Shown: one piece after another, positions 48,783 through 63,600 of the stretch | Layout: the number at the start of each line of letters is the position of its first letter | Numbering within the stretch: the first letter of the stretch is position 1 | Origin: Dryobates pubescens | Lineage: Eukaryota > Chordata > Aves > Piciformes > Picidae | Length of the DNA: 64,000 nt | Direction of reading: 5' to 3' | Assembly: GCF_014839835.1 (NCBI RefSeq) | Contig: NC_071644.1 | Location: forward strand, 9,463,266-9,527,265 | The notes under the pieces: model-generated | Databases searched by the model: none | Told to the model about the DNA's origin: nothing | What the model saw: the letters and a program-made list of their open reading frames with translations, nothing else | Position numbers and translations under genes: made by a program

Positions 48783-50741
48783 CGGAGGGGGCTGGCTGCT
48801 GGTGCTGCTGGGCGGGCGAGCTGTCGGGGGGCTGGGGACAGCCCCCCTGAACTGCTGCTGCTCAGGCCAAGGGGCTGCCCGGCCGGCCCGCAGCGCAGGG
48901 ACGAGGAATGGCTGCACCCTGGGCAGCCGGGGCCGGGCGAAGCGCCTGGGCGGAACTGCTGCTGGCCGGTGCCAGACAGAGTGCACCCTGGGTCCAGCAG
49001 GGCTTTGTCTGGGCACAGCCATGGACTGGGGGATGTCTGGGAATGTACAAACCTTTGCCATGTGTATTCTCATCCCATGGGGAAACTGCAAAGCTCTTCT
49101 GGCCAGAAACTCCTCCCCCAGAGAGCAGGCGCTGGGAATCTGTGAAGTCTGAAAAGCAGCTGGCCAGGTGTTCAAATTGACTGCAGCTTTATAGCTGCCC
49201 CTCGGTCCCTGTCGTCAGTCAGATGCTCTGAGGCTCTGGAGTGGGCACTGATGTGCACCACCCTGTGTGCAGTCTGCCTCTCTTCAGTGGGGACTTTGCG
49301 GCTCCGAGTCGCTCAGGTGGAAATAGGCCTGAGGGAGAGGCTGCCCCCGCTGGGCTGTGCCATGGGAGCTCCTCCTGGGTCTCTCCCTACAGTGACTTCT
49401 GCTTTGCCTTGCGTGGTCATCTCGGGGCGCGCGGTGGGGATCCACCTGCTCCGTGGCCTGGCCTCGGCTCGGAGGTGCTGCTTTCAGAACACCACGGCCC
49501 CGGGGTCAAGTGTGGACTGCACAGGGCCCATAATGAACTTGGACCTCGGCAGGGGTGGGATTGGATCACTTCCATCTGAGTGCTAAAGCAGTTGACTTTT
49601 GGTTTCCCTGTTTGTTTCTGAGAGTGGATTTGTAGTAAACCCCAGAACCTGTCCCCAGCTGGTTGCCAGCTGCAGGGACGAAGCCAAGGCAGGCTGTGAG
49701 GTGAAGCACAGATTCCAGCTGGCTGTGGGGGAGGTGAGTGCCAAGGCCCCTGCCAGAGTCCCTCACAAGGCCTCCCTAGGGCTGCAGCTCTAGAGCAGTC
49801 TGCTCAGAAAGGTGGGAGGGAGGCAAGGCTCATCCCAAGGCCACGGCAGTGGCAACAGTGCTCCTCAAAGACCAGGCAGCTAAGACAAGCCCTGAGCACC
49901 ACCTGGCTGCTTTGAGGTGTTCCCTGCAGCCCTGGCTGAGCACCGTGCTCTGGCTGGAGATCGCTCCATGGCCTATGCAGCACTGGCTGTGCTGGCACCA
50001 AGGTGCCCATGTCTGTGCTGCAGCTGTACCCTCTGGGCCCACCACCGTGCCAAGAGTGCCAGCTCAGGAGCTGTGTCCTGGGGGTGGCCGTGGGGCTTCC
50101 CAGCACGTCAGGTACCCTCCTTCAGCCGTCTGCTCTGGGGCTGCTGAGGCTGCAGGCAGCCAAGCCTGTGGCTGTGCTTCTGTCCTCTGTCTTTATCAAG
50201 ATCCTGTTCCCCTGAGCTGCCACAGCTGCCTGTGGGTTCTGAACACCAGCTCCAGCTTCTGTAAAACCTTCAGCCCGTGCTGTGGTCTGCTGCCTTCCAG
50301 AAGCTGCGTGGAACGGCCAAGGAGTTTGCCAAAGACTGGCCCCAGTGGCTGCTGGACTGTTCACTGCAGCCAGAAAAATAACCAAAGTTCTCAAATGCTG
50401 CCATTTTGATCTGCAAATAGAAAGGCTTTGGAGGAGCCTGGTCCTGAGCTGCCTAAGGGTTGGACCTACTCTGAAAAACTACTTACAGCAGCTGCGGTTC
50501 AGCTGGACCTTGGTGGATGCGTTCCTGAAGCTGTCATGGGAGAAATGTGGCCTGGGCTCGTGTCAGAGGTGGCTGCTGTGCTGTGTCTCTTGCTGTGACC
50601 TTTCCAGCTCCGTTGCAGATGGTGTCTGAGACTGGCAGCGAGTCACGACCGCAGCAGAGACAACCCAGCGTCTCCCTTCTCCTTCATCACTGCAGCCATG
50701 TACAATGAGAGCTTACTCCAGAACTTTATTTTTTCATTAAA
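48783..50741 (+). other. PHF13: PHF13 3' UTR
   Basis: About 2 kb without further coding exons, ending at ATTAAA (50736-50741). A - strand AATAAA overlaps nearby (about 50724), a possible far poly(A) site for the convergent DNAJC11. THAP3, expected here from the human order, is not seen. Confidence 0.55.
50736..50741 (+). terminator. PHF13: Poly(A) signal ATTAAA of PHF13
   Basis: Best signal downstream of the stop, in a locally A/T-rich context. Confidence 0.55.
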
Positions 50742-51469
50742 ACTGTTTTAATGAACCATGGTTTTTCCTTAAATGTGGAACAAGTGAACAACGACTTTGT
50801 CTTACCCTGACCTCAGGAGTCTGTGCTTCTGCTTTACTGGTGTGCAGCGGTGTGCCAGGTGGCAGCATGGCAACGCTGCAGGCGTGCTGCCAGGGGGTGC
50901 TGCCCATCCCTCTTGGGTGCTGAGGGGTACCCCCAGCTCTCTACAGCAGCTGCTCCTTGCCCTCTGCTGTCAGGGGAATCCTGGTGGGGCCCAGGTGCTG
51001 GAGCAGGGCAGAGCGATGCCTGCTGCGGCTCAGGGCTCTCAGGCCTTGCTGAAGGCTCTGCTGTGTCTGCCCTGCTCAGCCAGACCCAAACCAAACACCT
51101 CAGAGCTGTGCTGAAGAGAGCTCCTTCCCTCCCACCCTGCCCCAGGCACCACTGCTCAGCCAGCAGCCTCCACCCTGAGGAGGTGGCACAGAGCCACCCT
51201 GGAAGCTGAGCTCTGGCTGCTCTCTCATCCACTCTGGCTGGAGTTTGGTGTGACCCTGACAGCCACCGGTTCCAGAGGAGCTGCAGAGGGGACCTGGCAG
51301 CTCCTCTGAGCAGAAGTGGTGGTACCTTACCTACCCTGGGCAGCACGTGAGCAAGTGAGGAGCACAGCAGCTCAGGCAGAGCGCCCAGCCCGTGCCAGCT
51401 GGCCGAGGGTGGTGCCCGGTGCCCCCCGCAGGCCCTGGCAGAAAGCACGGCGCACTCCGAGTCACTCTC

Positions 51470-51475
51470 TTTATT
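51470..51475 (-). terminator. DNAJC11: Poly(A) signal AATAAA of DNAJC11
   Basis: TTTATT on the + strand, about 185 bp after the DNAJC11 stop (51659-51661). Confidence 0.8.
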
Positions 51476-51658
51476 GTTACCACAGCGCGGGGCAGCACCC
51501 GGGCAAGCAGCTGCTCTCCTGTCTCCTAACACAGCTGGCAGGGCACCACCTGCCACACGGACAGGAAGGGTCAAAATGTCTCTGCTGAAGGTGGCAGTGC
51601 CCAGGGGGGTTGCAGGTGGTGCTGCCCCAGGGTCTGTAACAGCCGCGCCGCCCCCACG

Positions 51659-54600
51659 TTAGCCATCGGCATCGATCCTGTGAGCTGCCAGAGATAACAA
51701 CAGCTGATGGACATCGCTCTGCGGGACCAGGCCCAGCCTGCCTCCAGCCTTCCTCCATGCCAGGGGCTGCCAGAACATTGCTGGCTGCCAGTTAATTCGT
51801 GGGCACCCCTGAGGTACCCCAGGGGAGCTTTGTAAGTTGGATGTGCCTCTTAAATTGGGCCAGGGAGCTTGTGGCCTTGTGCCGGCCCCAGGCTGCAGGG
51901 GTGCCAGTGCAGGGGTGCCAGTGCAGCTGCTCACTGGTGGACACTGGTTTCACATTCCCCCAGCAGGGAAAATGTTGAGAGACAAATGGGGATGAGGCAG
52001 CAATGTGGAGCAGGCCTCCAGCTTGCCCTCCCGTGCTGCCTTCAGCCCAGACGGGGCAGGCTGATGCTTGAACTGCCTGCAGTGACACCAGCAGCTCCAG
52101 CTAGATCTCCAGTGCTGGGTGGTGTGAACAGCTGCAGGGGTGCTGCTGAGCTCCCTAGGGGGCTCTCCTAGTCAGGCCATTCCAGTAACCCCAGTGCTGA
52201 ACCTCAGAGCCCCCCAGCTGCAGGCAGCAGCAGGGTGCTCCTTGCTACTCACACTGCTTGGGTATCCTGAGGGCCTCGCTGTCAGCTGCCATCACCTGGT
52301 GCAGAACCCCTCGGAACTGGTAAAGCACTTTCAAACTCTTCTCCTCACCCACACAGGGGTCGTAGAAACCTGGCAGCCCAGCCTGGAACCAGAGCAGGAC
52401 AGACTGGGAGGACGCTCACAGCTCTTCAGCTGAGCACAAGCATTACTTAGTGTCAGAATGAGGTGGGACTAAAGCAAGGGAGAGACAAGGAGCTAAGGAA
52501 TCAGCTGGGACTGAAGCAGAGGGCTAGGAAGGTTCTGGTGTTGAGCCCCAGAGTCTGACACACACAGGCCCACGATGCAAATATGGAGATGCTGTTTCTG
52601 GGGCACTGGAAATGCCCAAACAGAAGCTCCCTGAGCTTGCTAACACTTGGTGTGCCAGTGGCTCCTGCAGCTTCATCAGCAGCTACAAGCAGAGGGAGAA
52701 GTGCCCTGGCAGGGCGGCACAGGCTTCAGTCACAATGGAGCCAGATGCCAACAGCTGTGTACCTTGGAGGCCTCTGTCAGGATGAGCTTGGAGTCCTTCA
52801 CCAGGCACTGCAGGGGCACAGTCACATCGATCACCTTCACCTTCTCATTCCTCCTGCTGTTGTCGTTCACGAACTTCCCGTACCAGGCGTTCACCACGAT
52901 CAGACCTGCAGTGCCCAGCACACCACAGCCCTGCTGAGGCTGTGCCAAGCAAACCACAGCTCCAGCCAGCAAGAGCAGCCCAGTAGCCTCTCTTCTTTCA
53001 CTGGTGTCTGCATTCTCCTTGCCTGCACCCATGCTTCTCCAGACAGACCCTTTCTGCCTGAGTGTTTGCTACTGATCTCCAGCACTGGGACAGGGCAGGA
53101 GCTCAGTGCCACCCTGCTGGGACAGTCCACCTGAGTGTCAGCTCACTTTGCAACACTCCAGGAACCAGGTTTCCTTTATGATCCAGGAGCAATCTCTGTA
53201 AGCTAAAGACCAGTGAAGCTTAAACCTCAGGCTGAAAGGCAGACACCTCTGCTGGGGAGAGCTGAATGCAGCCTCTTGTCCTCAGCCCAATCCACCTCGC
53301 AGCCAGTCCCAGGACAACATTCAGTGGATCTCTACCTAAGCTCGGGCACCATAAGCCCAATCCCCAGGGAACTTCCCCACTCCACAGCACTATGCTTGGT
53401 TAGCAGTGGAAATGGAGACAGCACCCAGCCTCTTGCTGTGCCTTCCTGTCCCCCAGCCTGTGGAGCAAGGCAGCGCTGCCATCCTCACCCATCCTGGCTT
53501 CCTCCGCTTCGATGATCCTGCGGACGGACTCCTGCATCAGCCGCACCTGGGGCAGGCAGGGGCAGGGCATCAGCAGCAGTGCCCAGGGCAGGGGCAGCCC
53601 CCAGCACAGAGGGAGGATGGCTCATGGGAGCAACTCACCGCAGCCTCGGCCTCCTGCTTCTTCTGAAGGATGTCGCTGGCTGTGCTCTCCCTCTGCTTCT
53701 CCAGCTCCCTGCCGTGAGGAAGCCAACCCCAGCTCAGCTCTGGGCAGGGCACTCGATGCCTGCTTACCCACCCCCGGGACACCAACCCACAGGCTCACAC
53801 AAACCATCCCAGCCCTAAGGTTCCTCCACACACCTCAAGATATTTTTGTAGGCTTCCAGAACTCCTCAGTCCTGGTGATGCAGCAAACCACAGTGCCTCA
53901 GCTGGAGGCCTGGGCAGCAGGCTCCCAGAGCACCTGAGTGGGACTTGCCTGCTCTGATCTCAAAACACAGCCCTGGAACTCACCTCTCCTTTTGTGCCCT
54001 GAGGTAGGGTTTGATGATCAGCCTGTGCATGGCAAAGTAGATCACTAGAGGTCCCACAGTGGCATAGAACACAGCACTGGGAAGCAGCTGATCTGTTAGG
54101 TGCACAGGGAAGAAGTAGGTCTGGCTGGCCCTGTTCAACCTGGAGCAAAGGAGAGAGACAGGTCAAAGGGAATGGAGAGCTGTGCCCTGAGCTGAGCACC
54201 TGTGGAACCAAATCAGAGGTGAGCTCAGAAAGGTGAAAATCCAACAAACTAAACCACCACAAAGGTAAGAAACAGCTGGCACCACCCACAGCCAGGCTGG
54301 TATACAGCAGATCTCTTGTGACAGCATCTGGTCATCCCCAAGTGCAGTTTTATCTTAGGAGGATTTACTTGGTCATTAATTTCACCAGGGAAGGGCACCA
54401 ACAGCACAAGCACCCCCACCAGTCACAGGTGTGTCCTTGTGTGCAGTGCCACGCCACAGACACAGGCTGCAGTCAGACCCAGTTCTGCTCATGCTGCCTT
54501 TGGAAGCCTTCCCTCTGCTCCCTGTGGTGCCCCAGGCCTTGCTGTGCTGTGCTCAGCTCTCTGGGATGCACACAAGTCCTGGCAGAGGTGGCTCAGGGTG

Positions 54601-57600
54601 ACACAGCAGACGGCTCACACTGCTTCCATGTACACCACTTCCATCAGAGCAGAGGGCAGCTGCAGCCCTTCCTGCTGACACATCAATGCCCCTGTGCTGC
54701 CCTAAGACTGGGACCTTCCCACCTGAGCACTGGAAATAGGCTGATGCAGGCTATGGGCTGGAATCTGGCACTGACTTGATTTTGAGAGACACTCCTTGGG
54801 GCACACCAACACTGACAGTGGCTCCTAGAACGCTGTGCCTGGAAATCTTCCTCTCTGCTCCATACTCCACTATGGTCCCAAAGAAACCTGCCCTGCAACG
54901 AGAGAAGCAAAGCCTGGTAAAGCCTGGAATCCATCCATGTGCAGCAGCTGGTGGCTACTGGGCAGCTCCCTGGGTATCTGCTAGGTTAGCCCAGGCTTGG
55001 CAGCTTGTAAAGCACTGGAAGCTTCTGGCTTTCTGTCACACACACCTGTGTGAAGAGGCACACAGCTGAGCCTCCAGGACATCCACATCAGCATTTACAG
55101 ATTGAATGAGTGCAGGGCAGATTCCCACAGCAGCATCTGATGTGTGTGGAACCTGGAGGCCTGCAGCAGGAGCTTCCTCTTGCAGACTTACTTGAGAGAG
55201 CCTTTCACTCGTGTTTGATCCTCATCCTGAAACTTGTGCTGGTAACTGACCATCACGAAGGAGTGGGGGATGCCCAGCTGGAAGAGAAAGCAGAGCCTTG
55301 GCCACCACTCAATGTCCCCCAAGCCTCCTTTCTTATCCGCCAAGTGGCACAGAAAGAACCACGCTGGCCGCTCGCTCATCACCGCCAGCAGCCGCTGCAG
55401 CCTGTGCTGCGAGCCCTGACCACCCCCTGAGCTGATCCAGCCCAGCAGTGCCAGCAGCAGCTGCAGAGCCTTGTGCCCAGGGCGGCGCTCAGCTCCCCCA
55501 AGCCTGCTGGGGCCGGAGGCCGGGCGTGGCCGGGGCGCGGCACGGCCGGGGCGCGGCACAGCTGGGCGCGGCGCGGGGCTCACCTGCAGGGCCAGGGTGA
55601 AGTGGCTGCTCTTGGTGTCGCGCACCAGGCTGGTGTTCATGGCGGACTGCAGGCCCCAGCGCCACTGCAGGTAGCCCATGGTGTTCCTGTCCAGGTGCCG
55701 AGCCAGCACCGTGGTGAGGCCGGGGCGCACCCCGCGCGACGAGAACTGCAGGGCACAGTTGGTGGTGATGAAGCTGGGATGGAAGAGCAGAGCCTCAGGA
55801 CACGGCACGGGGGCCTCGCACGGCCTGACCCCGGAGCCTGGCGCAGCCCCTGGCAGACGCAGTCCTGGGCTAGTGGGGAGGCAGCAGGCTTGGCTGCTGG
55901 AAGAGAGCAGCCCTGCTGCTTAACAACCCTCAAGCTCCAGAAACCATCACTAAGGGACTCAGGAAGACCCCAGCAGGAGCTCTGAGGAGCTCCCTCACTG
56001 AATGAGAAGATGAACCCCAGGATGTCTGTGCTGGCACAAATGGCTTCAATCGCAGCCCTGACCCTGCACTCTCCGTTGCAACCTGAGGCCTCTGCTCATC
56101 TGGAAAGAGACACCACCACAGCAGCAGATTTGGCATTACTGCCCTCAAACAGGGCATCTCCTCTCCTCTGTGCCCCAGCAGCGCTCCCTGCAGCACACTC
56201 CTGCTGCTGTGGTGGCCTCAAGTGTCAGGAACCCATGACAAGGTCGAGCAGAGCCAAGGCAGGGCGCGGGGTGGTGACGCTGGGCCCCTGGCTGCTATTT
56301 ACCATCGTGGTGTAAGGTTACGGAATATCTTCAGCCCAAAGAGAGGTCCCTGAAGGTCTCCTGCTCCAAACTCCAGCTGTTTAAATGCACAATGCCAAAC
56401 TGTTAGAAGAAAACACCTCCACCTTCTACAGAATGTAGAAAGCAAGAGGTGAAACAGAGCTAAGCTCCCTAGAGAGAACAAGCACTGGGCGGCAGCCTGG
56501 GTAGCGTCCTCTTACCTCGCCCCAGCCCTTGGCAGATGTCACTCGTCTCAGAGCAACGTTGATTGAGCCACCTCCGTTCCCATTCTGGGTGGAAAGGTTA
56601 CCAGACAGGATTGCTGTGTCTGTGGCAGTCAGTGGTGCCTGGAAAATTGATGGACTGTTACCTATTGCTCTGCTCCAATGTCTGTCCTGCAAGGACACAG
56701 CCCTGATTGCAGGGTGCAAGGCCAGAGGCAGGTAACACTCCAGGTGACTCCTCCTCTGCCACCAGGCCCAGAGGTTTGAACCAGACATGGCCAAACTTGC
56801 CCTAAATTTTGAGTCCTGACCCTGAGCTCCAAAGCTCACCAGCAGACTCAGTGTCTTCAGCCCTCCCAAAGAGAGAAACCCCTCACCCTCCTTTTCCTTA
56901 CCCCAGGAGCAGGCACTGTTCATTCTCACACACTGAATGCTGCAGTGCAGTGATGGAGACTCCCTGCCAGCAGAAAGGCAGCACCGTGGTCTGCAGACCA
57001 GTGCCATCAACACAGCCCTGCTGGACCCAACCATGCTGGCAGCCACATCCTTCCCCAGACCGTGGTGCAGGCCCCCGGGCAGGGTTTGGCTGCTCTGGCC
57101 TTCTGCCCCTCACCTCCATGGCCCAGGCCCTGCTCCCCACCCCAGCAGGGCCTGCCCTCACCTCGATGGACTGGGAGATGTGCATCTTGTTGATCTCGAT
57201 CTGGGGGAAGCCGCTCCCGGGCACGTCCTCGTACTCCTCGTCGTAGCGATCGAACAGGTCGGTGGCATCTATGCCAACACTGATGGTTCCCTGCAGAGCA
57301 AGGCACAGGAGCACTGAGACCCCCAGCAGCCACAGGCCAGACAGCCAGCCCAGCTTTGTGCTTGATGACATTTTGGGGCACTTCTGTTCTGCAATTACCT
57401 TTCCTACTCTAAAAGGCATCTCTGAGTGCTCCAGGGAAAGCAAAGCAAAGCACAGTGCTGAGAAGCAGCAAGGCCCAGAGGGGCTGGGCAGAAGCAGCTT
57501 TGCAGCAGAACGTGACTGGCAATGCAGGCAGCAATGCCTCTGTCAGGACATGCTGCAGGAGGAGGGACGACACTTTCACAGAGCAGGTTTCTTCTTCTCC

Positions 57601-60600
57601 CACAACTGCCCCTGCTCTGTCAGGAGCTGAAGTGATGTGCTTCAGAAATCGACTCCCCTCGGTGCACAGCCTGTAAATGCCTTCTCTTTGTGAGTTATCT
57701 GGAACAGCAGCTTTGAGCTGTGCTGTTCACTTGTGGTTGACTTCATCAGTAGAAGCTCTTTCCTTTTCCTAGTTTGTATCTTGTAATCAGCAGCAAAGCT
57801 TGACAAAGACAGGAAGTATTTACTACTTGGTGAAAGTCTTTCTCAGGCCACAAAAGAGCTGTCCTACAAAAATCCAGGCCACAGCTAAACAGTCTGGCTG
57901 CCTGCTGCTGTGCTCACTGCCACTGACTGCTGCAGGGGGGGGGTTGAAAGGAGCAGGATTAGATCCCTGCCTGGGTCACGTCACTTCCAGTGGCTTTGAA
58001 ACCTTCCCTGCAGACCCAGCAAGCAGCATCCCAGCTCACACAGAAGGCACCAGTTGCACTAGCACAGAATGAGCAACTAGCATCAAGAAGCTCAATAGCT
58101 GAGCAGGTACAAAAGGCACTGGCAGAGCCCAGGCATGGATGGAACAAATTCTTCCTGCCGTCTGAGCAAGCACTTTCCCTGCGCTGTGCTTAGCAGCCGG
58201 GAGCCACAGTGCAGAAAGAACTGCAGAGTCTGACAGGACACCACACTCCTCTTTGGTTGGGCTCCCAGCTCTCTCTGTGCTGTGGAGATTCCTGACCTCT
58301 TCTCAAAGACTGGACAGGTACTTCAGCAGCAGCAGCCAGGATCACCTCCAGCAGAGCTCCGGGCTGGGGGCTGGGCCCCAGCTCTTTGCAAGCCACTGCC
58401 GGCAGCCTGCGGTGAATTTCAAAGCGATTGCTCTCATCCTTCTCTTTGTGGCAGCACCAAGGACGAGCTCCCAGCTTTCATGCAGAAGACAAAGTCACCT
58501 TCAAGGAATCTGCTCTCCAGACGCTACAGCTTCTTCAGTTTCAGCCCTCTCCTACGCCGGGCTGCGCCTTGAAACAAGGCCAAAAGAGGAGAGAAGCAAG
58601 GCAAAGCCTCCACCCCCAGGCAGCGGCAGGGCCCCAGCTGCTCTCAGCCCTCGGGAGACACGGAGCAGACCAGCCAAGGAGAAACAGAGAGTGGCTACAC
58701 AAGAGAGAGCTCTTCCCACTTCCCCTCATGCTCTCCAATTCAAGGAAGGGTAAAACCCAAGACCTTTGTTAACAGAGGCAGCGTAGAAAGAGGTTTTCCA
58801 TGTGCAGCACCACACTCGGCACAGAGCCTTTGCCAGACTGCAACTGGAGACTCCAAGTCAAACATTGTTAAACAAGGGATAACAAACAGAGTAGTAAGTG
58901 CTGAATGTGAATGGCAGAAGACAGAGAACTGCCTGTGTCCAACTCAATCCAGAACATCATCATCAGCTGTCTCAGGAATGTGCACTGAGAAAGCCCTGGT
59001 GAGAAACACCTCAGCACGCTGCGCTCACCGGCCCACGCTGCTGTGCCCCTTGGAGAGGTGCACCGAGGGCCACTCACACTCCTGATGCCTTTCTTTCAGC
59101 CACACTCCAAGGCTTATGATTTCCTTTTTTTGCACCTCTAGTCCCTGTGCATCCACCAGAGCCACCTGGAGGAGAGCCTCCATTCCCTACCCAGCTCCTC
59201 CACACACCTTCTGCTCAGCTGCCTCTCACTGGAGTGAGTGGTGGAGTCTGTGTGGACATTCCACCTCCCACCCACCAGGGGAAGTCACCCTGAGGTCTAT
59301 AGATCCTGGCACAGAAACTGGCTCAGGCACAAGCACAGGAAAAGCAGCAGATGGCAAAGCTAAGAATAGTGCCAGTGAGGGGCAGCACCCCTGTGCCACC
59401 AGAGAGCTGCTGCCCCCAGCTCCCCAGCTGCCACCTGCTCGCAGCACTGCAGATGAAAAAGCCCTCCCCAAGGAAGAGCAGCAGGGAGAAGCTGGAGAGC
59501 TTTGCTCAGATGCTGATGGTGCTGCAGCGTGTGCCTGCTCAGCAGGACAGGAACCACCACAGCTGTGCTCTGGTGCTGTCTTTTAACATCACTTCTCTAT
59601 GCTGTCCTGTGAACACAAACAAGGCTTCCCTGCTGGAATTCTGAGGTATGCCAGAGAAGAAGCCACTCCCTCCTTGCCTCTCTCCTTAGGGATTTATTTT
59701 CTGGAAGGAGAGATCTGGAAGCTGTGACAGACTCTGCCCTGAGGGACCTGCATCTCCTAGATGCTGACCTTCCACAGCAGGGGCATTGGGGATTTCATTT
59801 CTCCTAACTGGAAGCAGTTCTCAAATCAAGCCATGAACTTCTCAACCCTTCTGCACATCTCTGGAAGCAGAAATGCAGCTCAAAAAGCAAGGGCAGGCTG
59901 GACCCCACCCTGCCAATTGCCTGCATCTGGTTGTTGCTCAGCAGCTCTGGGCAACGTGCTTTGCTCTGCTGGAGCTGACAGCGTGCTGGGAGTGCTCAGC
60001 TGCCTGGTGCTGGGCTCTGAGAGGATCACAGCTGTGGTGTCCAGCCCACCGGAGCACTGCCTGCAGAAGCTCTTCCACAGGCTGCCAGTCAGCAGTTACT
60101 GCAGGAAGTTTCAGTGTATTTGGAATACCTGGAAAGGAATCCTGAACATTGCAGTTAGCTCACACCTCTTGCAATTGCTGAAGGATGTTTTGTCCCTGCA
60201 TGCCAGAAAAGCAAACAGCAGAGCTTTCCCTGGAGGGTCCCAGCCCCAAGAGTGAGCTGCTTCCCTCTCACTGCCCAGAGAAACTGCAGGCTGAAAGCAG
60301 GCAGAGGCACTGGCTCAGGGTGGGTACCTGAGGAGCTGCTTGCTGTAGCCCCTCACCCAGGTCCATCACCCCCCTGCCTGCCTGCAAGCTTCTATGGATT
60401 CACTCCTGAGACCAGCACGAGCTCTTAGCTCACCTTTGGATTTGTTCTCTGTTGAAGCCTTCTCTCTTCCCTCTCTCTCTGCAGACGCTCAAATTCTTCC
60501 CTGATTTCAGCTGGGGTTCTCTTCCTCTCCACAACCTGCTCAACAAGAAAGGAAAACCAAAGATTGCCATGAAGAGGATGCTCAGGGCACTGCTCTGCTG

Positions 60601-63600
60601 GCAGGACAGAAGGCCCCTGACCTGACACACCCCAGTACTGCCCCTCTGGCAGCTCTGACCACTCTGCACCAGTTTCAGTACTGAGAGGTTGGAACCAATG
60701 CCTGGACCAGACCAAATGGCAGGCCTGAGAGAAATCCTCATGCTTTGAGAGGAGGGAAAATGATCTTGTTCTTGCTGTTGTCCTGACAAACCCCAGGCAA
60801 GGAGCTCTCAGCCCACAAGTCCAAGAGGCTGCAGCACAGCCTTGCCAACAGCTCCCCACAGACTCTGCTGGGTGCAGATCAAAAATGAGAGGGGCTGGAA
60901 GCATCTGGCCTGAAGTAAAGTGGTGAAGGAGAGTGCTGTCACTGTAGGCTACGCTGATTCACCTCTGTTTACCTCACCCAGGAACAGGGATTTAAACAGC
61001 TAAGGCTCTAGGTATGCATGGAAAGAGGATTGGATTTGGCTTGCAAAATAGGATCAGGTCTGCTACAAGCAGCTCAAAACTGTTGCACACTGACAGCCCT
61101 CCACCTCCTGCTGCTGACTGCAAACCTGACCTTGGTGCTGAGCTGACCCAATCCAATGTGTCCCTGCAGCATGCAATCAACCAAGACTGGTGGGTGCCAG
61201 CAGGGGAACTCCATAGCAGGAAAGCCACAAATGGGCAAATGCCCTTTCAAAGCCCACAGAACCCAAACCCACAACAACAACAAAGAACAACCCCAGAAAG
61301 CTCAGAAAGTAAAAGTAATTTCAGACTCTGAAGTTTCAGCTGATGCTGAAAACAAAGGTTCAGATGGCAATGTGAGCCTGGGTGGCCATTAAGGACACAT
61401 TTGTCAGTGACAAAGCTGCTGCCTGTCAGGGTAGTGCCCTGTCAGGGAACTCCGAATGTCAGGGTGATGTTCTCTTGCCAAGTGAAAACCCCAAGTGCTC
61501 TTTGAAACTCCACCATGGCCTCAGTGCAGAGAGAGAGAAATCACTGAGGCAGGAGGCCTCCAAACAACAGCAGCCATTACCATCAAGGTGTCAGAGCAGC
61601 TCCACACAAGAGTGCCAGATAAGGGTAGGTCAGTTCCACAGGCCACAAGGTGCTACATTTCTCTCACCTCCCATCCTTCCATTTCCAGTCCTCTCCTCCC
61701 ATATATGTCATAGATGGCTCTGGTCTGTGGATCACTAAGCACTGCAAGTTAGAACCAAAAGAGAGGAGAGAACTCAGTGTTTGGTCTGCTCCTCCACCTC
61801 CAGACACTGGAATCCAGGCACAGGTCCTCAGGTGTGGAGCTCACCAAGTGCCTCTCGCCTCCCCGGTGCAGTGGGAACAGCACAGGCTGACCTCTCCCCA
61901 CAGGGCATTATGGCAATGGCAAAGGGCACAGAAGGGGCATGCAGACCAGCTGAGCATGCAGCTGGGGGTCAGTGTTGCTTTCCCTGCCTGCAGGGTGACA
62001 CAAGCCCCCAGCCACCCACAGGATATTAGCAATTCAGTTACAGCAGTCCCTGGACACCTTCTGGGGAGCAAAGACATCTACCTCTGTCCAGCCCTCACAG
62101 CTCTTTGGTGCTCTGCTTCCTGCCTTCCATCTTCCTCCTCATCCCTGTCCAGCACCAACAAAGCCATTTCCAAAGGCAGTTCCTGCCAGGCCACACATGA
62201 GCTACAGGGGAACTGCAGGAATGGAGGCAATGGGAACCTCCCCAGAAGTCTCCCAGTGCAATGGAGAGAAGAAAATGCACCCGGAGAGGGCAGAAGACTC
62301 TCTAAATGCAAGGCACAGGTAAATGCATCACCTCTCCTCTCACAGCTGTCCTTAGGACACACAGGAAATGAAAAACTCAGCAGCAAGCTCCCCACAGGGC
62401 TCCAGGACCGGCTTTACCCTTCTCAGGTATTTCTTCTGCCTGTGCAGGAACTGAGAAGCCTGCAGGGGGCTGGGGGTGTTTGCTAAGGCAAGAGCCTTGC
62501 CCTGGCAGCTGAGCTGTGATCTGAACTGCTTGAGGAGTACTGAACCTGCCACGTGTCACAGGAGAGAATACTTTTTATCCATCCTGATAAAATGCATCTC
62601 TTGCTGTGTGATATGAGGGGATGGCAGAGGAGGGGGAGAAGGCAGGCAGGAGCTGACTTATTTTCCAGCTGTTCAGTTATGGGTGGGAAGGACCACGCTC
62701 CTGTTTGGCACTGAGTGAGCAGGGCAGAGCCCACCAGGAGTCCAGAGGGGAAGCTGACCCTGAGGCAAGGCCTACTCCCACCACTGCAATGGAACTACAG
62801 AAGCACCCTGGGCCTTCTTTCCCCTGCCATCAACCTGAGGCCCCAGAAAAGCTTCCCTATGCCCTAAGGCCTACGCAGGGACAATGTAAAAGGCTCCAGC
62901 CACAGCCCAGCCCGACTGGAAGCATTCAGGAAAGAGGAGACCAAAAGTATTAGCTCATCTTTGAGGTTCAATAGAGGAATATTTATTCACCATTCTGCTT
63001 TAGTTTCTCCTTAGGCCACAGCACCAGCACCAGATTTTGAATGCAGAAGAGCTCTGCCAGCTTCTTGCCAGCCCTGCCAAGGGCTGCAAACTGGCACCCC
63101 TCTGCCTCAGGTACCCAAAGTACCACTGTGGTGACAACAGCATTCATGTAAATGTCAGCCTAGTTCAGAATGTTTCCAAAGGGCTGAGGCATCCCTGGGT
63201 GGCAAACCCCTCTCACTGCTGTGAATCCTCTCTCCCCATCTCTGTCAGCACAGGGAAGAACTTGCTGAAAAACAACGGAGACCACAAGCAGGTGGCAGGG
63301 CAGAAACTCAGGATGCTCAGTCTGAAGCAGGACATTGTCCTTCTGTTAGAAGCTCTTCAGTCTCTCCTGGGAGTCTTTTCAGCAGCCAGGGAAGTGGTGA
63401 AAAGGTGATTCAGAGCATGCAGGAAATGAGAGTGACTCCAGAGCTCCTTCAGTGCAGAGCCCATGCTGCCCTGCTCCGAGGCACAAAGCAGCACTAACTA
63501 TCAGCAGCTTTAATGGCCCCCACAAAGCCCAGCCCTGCTCCCAGGGAGCCCCAGCAGAGCAGGCTGCCACTGACCTTCGTAAGCCTGATGCACCAGGTTG

